Positions 10,495 through 20,539 of a stretch of 64,000 nucleotides of DNA are shown here, piece after piece (the stretch's first letter is position 1; every line of letters begins with the position of its first letter). A program made the position numbers and the translations under genes. Under the pieces are notes generated by a model. That model was not told the origin of the DNA and made no database searches. It was given only the letters and a program-made list of their open reading frames with translations. Source of the stretch: Epiperipatus broadwayi (lineage: Eukaryota > Onychophora > Udeonychophora > Euonychophora > Peripatidae). Location of the stretch: positions 3,625,001 to 3,689,000 of the forward strand of contig JAQFVV010006306.1 in NCBI GenBank assembly GCA_028023455.1, in the 5' to 3' direction.

Positions 10495-12849
10495 GAGTAT
10501 GCACTAGATAGGGATTTTATGCACAAGTCTTCTGGCATCCATTGATTACTCTGGCTTGCACTAAGTGGCACTACTGTGTGGAGAGTTTTATTACACCTAA
10601 AGATCCTGTTAAATAAGAAAATCACAGGAATATCATCAAGGAGATAAAACTGCCTTATAAAATTTTTATTTCACATAGCAAATACATCCAGTTTTATTCT
10701 CAAGTATCCTAGATAAGTTTCTCAAAGGGAAAAAAAGCTCAAAATATATTTTAAGTCCTAGATTAAAATGCAGAATGAATTTTAAAAACTGATTTAGAAA
10801 AAGAAGAATATAAACATGCAATAGCAATTGTGGGACGCTTTACAGAATAAAACATAACAAATATCTTATTTATAATTTTCCAAACACATTCAATTGCTAG
10901 TAATAAAACATAGATTACTATAGCACACAGTGTTTCAAATGGCATTATTCCCCAAGCCTTCACATATTGCTGTCCGATTAGTGGCAGTCTAGCAAAAGTG
11001 AATGACTGGCTGATTTTATTCATAAATATTGAATTTAAAGGACACTCTAATCATTTAGCTTATTTAGTCAAAGGCAAGTCAGTTGAAATTTTATATATAT
11101 TTATCTGTGAGGCTATTCCTAATTATTTTTATATTTTTAATGGCAACATTGAAGAGTTGTTTCAAATATTATGGATTATTATATTAGATTGAGCTACTTG
11201 CTGTTGTCAAATGAAGCAGCTGCTTGAAATTTTCTTCCTTTTCACTTTTCTCTCTTTGTCCATGATCCTAGTGTTTTCCCATGGCCTGCTACTTTAAACA
11301 CATCTATCTTTTCTTTTCTAATCATTATTTTGTATTCTTCTAATTGGTTTTGATGAAGCACAATAGTTTCACCAATATCCATTCTTCCATATTTGCATAA
11401 AGAAAAATTACCATCAATTATGGTGTATTATATAGTCAAAAAAAAAGTACAGTAGATATATAACTTGAATCACTGTTTTCTATGACAAAATATAACGGCA
11501 AAGAAATATTTTGGACAGATTGGATTACTTAATCGAATAGATGAGACATACATTCCATATATATAATCTTGCAAAGTGATTAAGATCATTTATTGTCACA
11601 TTTAGGTTATGTATCCAAGAACTATAAGTAAACCAATAAACCATCAAGTTATTGCATTGATAATTTCGACTTTGATTATAAGGAAGAGTAAATATGCTGG
11701 AAAATCGAACTTTCTGCCGATTAACCTATTATGATTCTAATTTGATTTGTGATAGGTACACTGGAATGACCAGAAAGGGCAATGAAAGAGCTTAAAAGTT
11801 TAAATAAGAGAATTTTTGTTTCTTGTGTGATATGTCACAAGGACTTACTAGATTATGAATGAGTAATACTTTACTAGGATGAGTGAAAGCTTTTTGTAAC
11901 ATTTGAAGTCTTTGTTTTTTTTGGATGTAAAATCTATGTTACACTTTGAAAACTAGATTCTAACTACTATGAATTCTGCAAATTTGTTCACAATCATATA
12001 ATATTGCTTCTTTTATTACAAGTATTTCATGAGCTGCTTTATAGGTGTAATTGGTCCGAGCTTACTCTTAACCATAAAACATAAGCAAAAATTTTATAAA
12101 TGTGGTCTTAAATCAGACTTTGTAATATTTAATCAAAGAATGAATCCAATAAATTTTACTTTTGATTTAGTGTTTTGCAAGTTAAACATATTTTTGGATA
12201 TCTTTCAGGAGCAGATTCCAAATATGGCATCAGTTTGACCCTAATTGCTTTAGTATTAGAGATATGGCGTAACGTCCTTAGATTTAAATTTTTTTAATTA
12301 TTAGACCATTTTTGTTATTATTTTTTTTAAATGCTCTTTTTCAGACATTTTATCATTTGTAAGAAGAGAGTAAGTTACTTATTATATAGCATAATACTTC
12401 CATTCTAATTACCTAAAATTAACGTAACAGCTAAATAAGCTCTTTTCTTGACAATATTTTGAAATGCTATGTTAGTTGCAATTTCAGTTTAAGTCAAATT
12501 TTTCAATGTCTATATTTTTTTGGTATAATTTAAACATGTTTTAGCCTATAAGACCTTTTTATTTTTGCTGATAATTAAAGTTTTGGCTATCTCATAAAAA
12601 AGTTTCTTTTCTATAATTATGGTTAATACACCTGGGATGGTGGTGGGGTGGAGTGCAGTAAATGTATTTATGTCTTTGTGAAGATGTTATCTTGATTATT
12701 TTAAAGACCAAAATACATTATGGGCTTTTTATATTGTATGCAAAATTTGCATGGAGAATTTGCTGCAATGAGTAAATGGGAAGAGGAAATGTCTGAAATT
12801 TAGAATAATGGTTTGGAGAGAACTGAAAAACATTCTAAAATGTAGCATA

Positions 12850-13960
12850 AATTTTTATTTTTGTCTTGACAACTTCCTAGACATTTCTCAAAATAAGCAT
12901 ATTTGCAGTCTCTGACTTAGCTTCAGCAAGATGTTATCTTCTGCAATCAGTTGATTCACGTATTTCATCATTCGCCACCTATCAGAGCTTCGGTAAATGA
13001 ATATTCTATAATAAAAGTGGAATCATTATCAGTTATTTCGTAGAAACTTCATAAGAAGCACAAAATTTTCAAATTTTTTTTGCAATTCTTTAGTGATAAA
13101 AGAAAACATTTTATCATGAAACAAGATAGCAAAGAAACTGCCTTTCTTCTCCAAGAATAGCAATCTAGTATTGTGCAGTGATGTTGGAGGCTTCCTGAAA
13201 AATATGTGCCAAATGAATAGCTGCAGAGTTTGAAATGTGTTCTTTTATACAATATCAATAAATACAGTCAAATTGCAGCCAATCACCATTTGTACAAAAG
13301 AGAAGTACAAGACTTGAAAAGATAAAGTCTCAAATCTACAAATGGTAAATTTTCTCTAGCGAAGTGATTACATGAAATATTCTTGTTTTGTATGCCTTTG
13401 ATACAACAGAATCAGGAAAAGATATAGTGATTGGAGAAGAAAACCTAATCAACTGCACATGAGAAAATCATCCTGCCACCATTATATATCTAGTCAGATT
13501 TCATGAAACAATATGTAAAGGCTTTAAATAAAGATAGTTTGTGTTTTGACTACATATTATATAAATTACCCGGAGTAAAAACGTAAAAACTAAAATCTGA
13601 GATCTTTGACGGTCCTCATAAATACTACACATTACATAGTCATTGGATGATATTCAACCCAAAGCATTGTAGTCATTTGTTGTCCAAAAAATTTCTTGAC
13701 AAATATTAGGCAGACGATTATTCTGAATTACCAGAGGATATTATTCTAATAATTTTGGATATAAAATGAATATCAAGATTCATTTATTACTTAGCCAATT
13801 AAATTGCTTTCTAGGAAACAATGTTTCAAGCAAAGAGCGTGAAAAAGATGCTATTAAAACTTTTATAAATTATTGAAGAGAGATACCAAGCAAAATTGAA
13901 TACCCATACGAGAAAAGATTAACACGGTAACCTTCAGAAGCATTGTTCTGATAAATTTCA
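12850..13960 (+). pseudogene. decayed transposon-type ORF of a family widespread in arthropod genomes
   Basis: Translation in all three plus frames, with many stops and frameshifts, gives consecutive protein-like blocks: YATYQSFGK-like text near 12980, HEKIILPPLYI (about 13460), FMKQYVKALNKDSLCFDYIL, LKSEIFDGPHKYY (about 13590), DDYSELPEDI (about 13715), NIKIHLLLSQLNCFLGNNVS (about 13770) and EERYQAKLN (about 13880). These match, in order, motifs I recall from long uncharacterised proteins found in many copies in insect and arachnid genomes (PPLHIKLGLMKQFVKAL, then GVFDGPQIR, then MSLKIHFLHSHL, then MEKRYQGKW). The recall is from memory and a search would settle it. I do not know the function of that family. 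No intact reading frame remains. Confidence 0.55.
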
Positions 13961-16477
13961 CTCTACAAACTCTTGTAAAAAAAAAAGCTTTTTGTGTATT
14001 CAGTAACTGGTATATTTTATAATATTATAAACATATTGATATAAATAAATTAATATTAATAACATTAACGTATATTGAAATCATTACATTAAGAATCTTA
14101 AATTTTACCAGAAAATTGATATCTCCAAAACTGTAACTGAGAAAATTCTAAGAAATAACTCTTAATCGTAAAGTTGGAAAAAAAAACCCCAGTAGAAGAG
14201 CACAGTAGTTAATGATAAAGAGATTGTAAATATGCTCAGAAATGTGATAAAAGACAGCAATAGCAAATTTATAGTAGATAGCAGTAGAAAAAAATTGAGG
14301 ATATTACTAAGCTTGCAAGAATAATTTCAGTAATAGGACATAAAGGCATTGACAAAAAATTGGGTAAGATTAACTTGTATTTAAAACTGAAAATGTCTAT
14401 CCAGAAAGATCAGCAATATAGTGAACAGTTAATCGGTAAATGAATGATATAGTATTATATCAACCATATTTATTAATTAGGTAAATTATATTAGTATTTT
14501 TAAGTCAGTTGCGTCAGATTGATATTAATAGAAATGATGTCAGAAATTTTAACTTCACTAAATATATAGACATGGGATGTAGAAATTTAAAAGATTTCAT
14601 TTGCATTATTTTATTGTGAAATCTTTAATTTCAAAGCACCCACAATGATTGTGGCAAAATTTTAAAAAGCGTTCATTACTAAATTTAACTTTTTTTTTTT
14701 TTTTGAAGACATTTCGCTTATTAATTTGAATTGCTAGGATTTCCAAGTTATATTAGCATGTAGTTCAAATATCTAAGTATGAATTAAAAATATCGTAAAT
14801 TTTAATCGTGAAAAATTCTGTCATGTGTTTTGCAAGTTCACTGAAATTTGCAGTAATGAACTTACCTGTGATATCTATATATGTGAAGGGTAACGCGTAA
14901 GTGGTTTGGGCAGATAAATTATTGAATAAACTATTTGCATTAGATCTCTGTTTGACTCCGCAACATAAATTTGAGTTGAAAATACAATGGATTGATTGGA
15001 TATTTACAAGCATATAATATGAATAATCAAGTTATGAATTAGTTAAGTAGCATTTTACGTTGAGGTTTGGAGAAGAGTTCGTAGCCACTTCAATGATCCA
15101 GCCTTTTTTGGAATGTGTGTTGGTGTTTATTCAAATTGTTATATTTTAGATAACTAACAATTTAGCAATATGAGATAATATAACCTAGCTTGGTACACTA
15201 TAAGTCCTATACTACACTAAATTGTGGTACGGTATTTGGTAAAAAAAAAAATGCTGCTTACTTATCCGAAATGTGTTTCCCATGCATAGCTAAAAAAGGT
15301 TTACATGTTTGAATTCATTTCCCTACTTATATTAATGAGATGAACTGTATGGCATAATCAACATCACAGTAGACAAGAAGATTCATCAAAAATACTGAAC
15401 AACTTAAATAATTTACATCTAATTAGTTCTTTTGAAATATCTGTTATGAGAGGCCGAATAGAACTGATTGGTTATTATTTCTGCAGTAATCCTTTAAAAA
15501 TGAGACATTATAGATATTAGTCAGATTTTGGTAAAAGATACTATAATAAACTAATTTAATTTGTTGAAAAGATCTGAAACTAGACTTAGTTATTTATAAT
15601 TTATTTTATCACTGATAACATCTAAATCTATGAATTTCATATATGCAGACTGTTCTGTTTTTAACTGAAATGTAGGCGACCTCAAAAGTAAAATGGTAAA
15701 TTCACGAACTAAAGATTCCTGGATCAATTTTCAGATGAATAAATTCAAAGAATAAATAAATAAATTTTACTTTGATCAATATAATGTAAATTTTCGTAGA
15801 ATCCGCCATTCGAGTGCTTGAATGTCTCATCATCTCCAAAACAATTATTTATACATTTATATTATTTTCGCTTTTTTTGTTATGCTTTCTTTTATAAATT
15901 ATCTGGAATCAAATTTATCAGAACATGACATCTGAAAATTTTCTAAAGATTTGGTTAATTGTTTTTCAAAGGAATAAGTTGGGAAAAATCTAGACTGAGA
16001 ATTCATTAACATTCATTACATTACGTTTTCCTTCCGTTTGTTGTATTCACGGATTATACCGAGGCAAACTATGAAAGGCAGTAATAATACATCCTTGTGT
16101 GCATAGTAAATATAATAGTTATTTGGCTTTATTTTTAAAGAATGAAAATTTCAATTCTCTGATGTATTGAATAAATACTGTATTTTGTTTTATTGAAAAG
16201 AAAAAGAAGCATTTAGTCAGAAGCGGACAATACACTCTCATTTTGTTTTAATGATATTTTTTTAATGTATTTTTTTTCAGTTGAAACAGATGACTGAAGA
16301 TGCAGTTACTTTTACAACGGTAAAAGTTGAGATTTTTAGACTTTTTAATTAAAAAAAAGAAATAAATAAAAATATTTCCCCATAGACAATAATTAAAAAG
16401 CTTGTTTATTTTTCATAACATTGTTTTTCAAAAATATTAATTGCAATCTGAATTTAAAATAAACATTATAAACTCAC

Positions 16478-16721
16478 CTATGAGCACATTAGCAAACACA
16501 CTGCAGTCGCTATTACAGCTCCCATGGGGGGGAGGTGACTGGGGAGTACTGGGAGTAGGGGGAGTCATAACTCTTGGGGAGTGAATATCGCCATCTTCGT
16601 CATGAATTCTTAGTGTGCTTAATGAACGTGGCTCCATAGACAATGGCATCGGATGTCCACGTCCTAGCAAGTTACGAGGTTTAATGCCAGGAGATTTGAG
16701 GGAATAATCTGTTTTTCTAGG
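16478..16721 (-). CDS. Sos: Son of sevenless, penultimate coding exon
   Basis: 244 bp, entered in phase 0 and left with one base over, which pairs with the two bases at the start of the exon ending at 2974. The acceptor AG is at 16723-16722 and the donor GTGAGT reads from 16477. It encodes PRKTDYSLKSPGIKPRNLLG at its start. This lines up with the vertebrate SOS1 stretch [20 protein letters not shown] just after the catalytic domain. A Ser/Thr-Pro-rich part follows (SPRVMTPPTPSTPQSPPPHG) and then NSDCSVFANVLIG; SOS1 has a similar DVCSVF. In SOS proteins this linker leads from the exchange domain to the SH3-binding tail and contains MAP-kinase-type S/TP sites, several of which are visible here (SPR, TPP, TPS, TPQ, SPP). 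It is more compact than the vertebrate linker. Confidence 0.93.
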
Positions 16722-17298
16722 CTAAAAAAGTTAAAGAAAATTGGATTAAAAATGGTATTTTCTTAATGCGATATAATAATTCATTGAAACTAATATAATA
16801 TTAAACTGCTTTTAATAATAACTTATAGCAGAGAAGTTAGTAATTAAAGTGGTTGCTTTTTTAACAAACATGCGACAAGTATTTATTTATGTTAATTTCA
16901 AGAGAAAAAAAAATTGTGGTAAATAAATACAAAAAAAGATGCAATAATAAAGAATAAAATTGCAAAAACTAAATTATGTCTAACAAAATACATAGAATTA
17001 ATAGGTTCTTCCGAATCAGTAAATATGATTAAAAAAAAACCTGATTGATTTAACAAAATAAATGCTGTCATTTGAATAATTGTGTTGATCCAATTTCAAT
17101 AATTAAGATTTTATTAAAAATGATTTAAAGTATTGAATTTATTTGAGTAGCAGTTTAAATTCAGAAAATATGAGAAACAAAGTATGATAAAAATTTTACA
17201 GAGCAAAACTCTCCATACAGTATTGCCACCTGTGCTAAACAGAGTAATCAATGGATGCCAGAAGGTTTGTGCATAAAATCCCTATCTAATGCCTACTC

Positions 17299-17357
17299 AT
17301 CCAATATCCCCAGACTAGTTTCTGGCTTGTGGTCTTCGTCAGTGAGGAGCTTTGGAT
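17299..17357 (-). ncRNA. hammerhead ribozyme, family A (left arm)
   Basis: On the minus strand: ATCCAA/TTGGAT outer stem I (17357-17352 with 17304-17299), CCTCA/TGGGG inner stem I, core CTGACGA (17342-17336), GAAA, ACTAGT palindrome and GUC triplet. Stem II reads A-GAC-CACAA-GCC-A with one A/C mismatch, so it is weaker than in the right-arm copy. Confidence 0.78.
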
Positions 17358-17936
17358 CTGAGAGCACTGCATCTAGATCTTAGGATCCAATGCAACCCTC
17401 TAGCAGCCACCTTTATCTCTACTTAACTACAAAACTATGAGAATGAAATTGAAAACACAAAAAATATTTTCAATCTAAGCTCAATAGCTTATATAGTCAT
17501 ATGGGTCTGAACTCAGTTCAGCACCCATACATTTTGGTGTCTTTGGCTCTTTTACAACCATAGCCACCACTATCCTATTAAGGATTGGTGTTAAACCATT
17601 AAGCACAGGTGGCAATACTGTATGGAGAGTTTTGCTCTGTTTATCAACAATTAATGTGCTAGTATAGGAAATGTGATCATGTGATGCTTAATGGTTTAAC
17701 ACCAATCCTGCCTAATAGGATAGTGGTGGCTATGGTTGTAAAAGAGCCAAAGACACCAAAATGTATGGGTGCTGAACTGAGTTCAGACCCATATGACTAT
17801 ATAAGCTATTGAGCTTAGATTGAAAATATTTTTTGTGTTTTCAATTTCATTCTCATAGTTTTGTAGTTAAGTAGAGATAAAAGGTGGTTGCTAGAGGGTT
17901 GCATTGGATCCTAAGATCTAGATGCAGTGCTCTCAG

Positions 17937-17995
17937 ATCCAAAGCTCCTCACTGACGAAGGCCACAAGCCAGAAACTAGTCTGGGGATATTGGAT
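17937..17995 (+). ncRNA. hammerhead ribozyme, family A (right arm)
   Basis: ATCCAA (17937-17942) pairs with TTGGAT (17990-17995), and CCTCA (17947-17951) pairs with TGGGG (17982-17986). The core CTGACGA is at 17952-17958, followed by stem II GGC-CACAA-GCC, GAAA at 17972-17975, the ACTAGT palindrome, and cleavage predicted after C 17981 (GUC). All core positions are intact; A/A closes stem II. Confidence 0.85.
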
Positions 17996-18462
17996 GAGTA
18001 GGCATTAGATAGGGATTTTATGCACAAGCCTTCTGGCATCCATTGATTACTCTGTTTAGCACAGGTGGCAATACTGTATGGAGAGTTTTGCTCTGTTTAT
18101 CAACAATTGATGTGCTAGTATAGGAAATGTGATCATGTGATGCTTTTAGGATAAAAATTATTATTGAGATATTATTATTATTATTAATGAGTCACGCGAT
18201 ATATGACTTGATTTCCTTACTATGATATAGGAAAAAATAATATTTAAAAAGTCATTTTATTTTAACCAATTCCCACCAATTATAAATTTTTTAAATCTTT
18301 TATAATTTCAAAAAATATATCCATAAAAGCAATATTTACAAGGATCGGCTTGTAAGACACAAGTAACTGACATAATTTATGGTGTAATCAAATTAAGACA
18401 CTATAATTCAATGATTTGCGAGATCTAATATCGTGAAGGTTTGTGATGATCCTAGTTTAGAC

Positions 18463-18876
18463 GTGATAATATGTTGGGCTATTTCCATTATCTATCATTA
18501 AATATTGAATGTTTAGAAAATTTTAAACTTTATTTAAATTTTTGACAATGCTACATAGGAGTCAATCTTACACCTTTAGATTCTTGAATATTGAATTTTA
18601 AGGCAACCTTCTAACCAATTAAGTGTTGCTTTAAAATTTTTCATTCAAGAACCTAAAGGTATAAGTTTGACTCCTACGCTAGCATTGTCACCGGTCAGGC
18701 CAGCAACACCCAAAGAAGAGTGGAGAGTAACACCACTCAAAATGTTCTGTAATCTACTAACCTGTGTTGTCTTTGTGAGTTATTATTAACAGTTGCTTGT
18801 ATTTGGAAAAGTTTAAAATTTTCTAGACATTCAACATTTAATGATAGATGACGGAAAAAGTCCAATATATTATCAC
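18463..18876. repeat. nested palindromic repeat, about 414 bp
   Basis: The outer arms (18463-18545 and 18800-18876) share GTGATAATATGTTGGgc...AAAATTTTAAAC in inverse. A second inner pair (18543-18612 and 18615-18690) shares GACAATGCTA...AGGAGTCAA...ACCTTTAG..TTCTTGAAT in inverse. The segment 18691-18799 is present only on the right. It looks like a foldback or MITE-type element with a later insertion or duplication. No ORF. Confidence 0.75.
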
Positions 18877-19394
18877 ACAACAGAAACATACTGAACTTTC
18901 TATTTAATTACTTGGATAATCATTGAAGTATTGATGAGATCATTTTATCACTAAATTTATAAATATAATCCAGATACTAAATTCATGGATATCTTGAAAG
19001 ACATATCATCAACATACATACATAAATAAAGGTAGTTCAAATAATTTTTACACACAATATTGCAAGGAGTAATCTTTTAACATAGTTTTTTTTTTATAGT
19101 CAAAAATAAGTGATAGTTATATGACATTAAAGTACAAATAGCTTTTAAAAACATGTTAAAGGGTTTCTGCTAAAAGCGATAAACTTTGTCAATTTGGTAA
19201 TGAAATTGGTTAAGAAAACATGACTTTGTGGAGCAGATTATATGTATATTGCGATAGATAATATATATATGTCTTACATGTATTCAAGTAAATCATGTAA
19301 GAAAAGATAATGTTTATAATGAAGATAAAAAAAAATCAAAGATATAAAGAGTGGAAACAGAAAATGACCATGCTTTCAAAGAATGAAATATTGT

Positions 19395-19620
19395 AGGTTA
19401 AATAAATATTTTATTTTTTATGTTAAACCTTTATTCTGGATAGCAAACTCAACTGGCTCCCCAAAATGCCTCATAAATCAAAAATCTCACATAAAAAAAT
19501 CAGCAATTGTAATGAGTTCTTAGGAGAAAAAATTAATTTGTGATCTTAAATTCAAAATATATAAAAATAGGATTTAAAAAAATAAAGCTTGAAATTAAAA
19601 AAATGTGTTAATTAATAAAT
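19395..19620 (+). repeat. dispersed repeat family E, forward copy
   Basis: The stretch with TTTATTCTGGATAGCAAACT, CCCAAAATGCCTCATAAATC and AAAATCTCA recurs in reverse at about 46140-46340, including the following AATTAATTTGT.(A/T)CTTAAATTC.(A)AATATATA block. It is probably the end of a DNA transposon; the class is not clear. Confidence 0.6.
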
Positions 19621-19641
19621 AAATTTTTTACTAAACATTAA

Positions 19642-20450
19642 AACAGGCAAAACTCCCTATATGTTTTGCCACACACAGCAAGCTAGAGTAATCAATGGAT
19701 GCCAGAAGGCTTGTGCATAAAATCCCCATCTAGTGCCTACTCATCCAATATCCCAGACTAGTTTCTGGCCTGAGGAGCCTTGGATCTGAGAGCACTGCAC
19801 CTAGATCTTAGAATCTAATGCAACCCTCCAGCAACCACCTTTTATTTCCATTTAACTACAAAACTACGAGTCTTAAACTGAAAACACCTTAATGTTTTCA
19901 ATCCAAGCCCATTAGCTCCTATAGTCATATGGGTCTGAACCCAGTTCAGTACCCATATATTTTGGTGTCTTTGGTTCTTAATAGCCATAGCCACCAATAT
20001 CCTATTAGGCAGGATTGGTTTTAAGCCAATAAACATCACATGACCACCATCTCTTATGCTTGTGTATAACTGTTGTTAAAATAGGCAAAACTCACTATAT
20101 GTATTGCCACACACAGCAAGCTAGAGTAATCAATGGATACCAGAAGGCTTGTGCATAAAATCCCCATCTAGTGCCTACTCATCCAATATCCCCAGACTAA
20201 GATTGCATTAGATCCTAAGATCTAGGTGCAGTGCTCAGATCCAAGGTTCCTCACTGATGAAGGCCACAAGCCAGAAACTAGTCTGGGGATATTGGATGAG
20301 TAGGCACTTGATGGGGATTTTATGCACAAGCCTTCTGGCATCCATTGATTACTCTAGCTTGCTGTGTGTGGCAATACATATAGTGAGTTTTGACTGTTTT
20401 AACAACAGTTATACACAATCATAAGAGATGGTGGTCATGTGATGTTTATT
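19642..20450. mobile_element. family A hammerhead repeat: tandem unit plus inverted partial copy
   Basis: AGGCAAAACTC landmarks at 19645 and 20083 define a head-to-tail unit of about 438 bp in minus sense. From about 20200 an inverted copy follows, ending GTGAGTTTTGACTG and GGTGGTCATGTGATGTTTAT. The minus-sense ribozymes are deleted (19760 and about 20205), while the inverted copy keeps an intact one. The layout repeats that of 9766-10590. Confidence 0.85.
20239..20297 (+). ncRNA. hammerhead ribozyme, family A, best-preserved core
   Basis: ATCCAA (20239-20244) pairs with TTGGAT (20292-20297). The inner stem I is CCTCA/TGGGG and the core is CTGATGA (20254-20260). Stem II is GGC-CACAA-GCC, GAAA is at 20274-20277, and the palindrome ACTAGT overlaps the GTC triplet (20281-20283). 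The internal loop of stem I and loop II are placed as in active type I hammerheads, where they contact each other. Confidence 0.87.
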
Positions 20451-20539
20451 TACCAAACAATATTAATTAAAAAAAGTACTAATCTCTGAATAAATATACT
20501 GTATAAAAACAGTTCATTCACATCATTTCCAACCATTAT

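Larger units (their letters stand above)
9766..10590. mobile_element. family A hammerhead repeat: about 425-bp tandem unit plus inverted partial copy
   Basis: A unit of about 425 bp begins at 9766 (AAACATCACATGATCACCAT) and repeats head-to-tail at 10191; the landmark AGGCAAAACTCTCC is at 9821 and 10246. From about 10406 the sequence turns back as an inverted partial copy ending GGAGAGTTTTA near 10589. The minus strand is the ribozyme sense of the first two units, and the inverted part is in plus sense. The unit carries a hammerhead and a hairpin near 10120-10150 (GGGTCTGAACTCAGTTCAGCACCC). No protein is encoded; the ORFs at 10223-10420 and 10410-10625 are translations of the repeat. Small tandem units with a hammerhead match the retrozyme plan, but the inverted copy does not. 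Confidence 0.85.
2975..16477 (-). other. last intron of Sos (13.5 kb)
   Basis: It is bounded by a GTGAGT donor reading down from 16477 and an AG acceptor at 2976-2975; the phase-1 junction rebuilds a Gly codon. The intron holds the repeats listed separately. The stretches 2992-3644, 3824-4996, 5106-6180, 6743-7459, 8085-9765, 10591-12849 and 13961-16477 show only AT-rich sequence, homopolymer tracts (C run at 5231-5240) and short spurious ORFs. One minus-strand ORF at 14765-15013 (82 residues, with YALPFTYIDITGKFITANFSE-like text) looks protein-like but I cannot place it. Confidence 0.85.
17198..18143. mobile_element. family A hammerhead repeat, large inverted pair
   Basis: Two arms of over 400 bp face each other. 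The left arm (about 17198-17590) has the ribozyme on the minus strand, and the right arm (about 17690-18143) has it on the plus strand. The centre (about 17590-17690) holds another GGAGAGTTTTGC end at 17618-17640. The arms carry the same ACAGAGCAAAACT/AGTTTTGCTCTGT outer ends, the GGGTCTGAACTCAGTTCAGCACCC hairpin and a complete hammerhead each. Transcripts would fold on themselves. There is no coding capacity. Confidence 0.87.

Noticed and set aside
10223-10625. ORFs with LHTVVPLSASQSNQW on both strands
   Set aside because: They translate the inverted arms of the family A repeat and have no coding support.
14765-15013. 82-residue minus-strand ORF as a host exon
   Set aside because: No flanking splice sites in frame and no recognised family; it could be a transposon remnant but nothing shows this.
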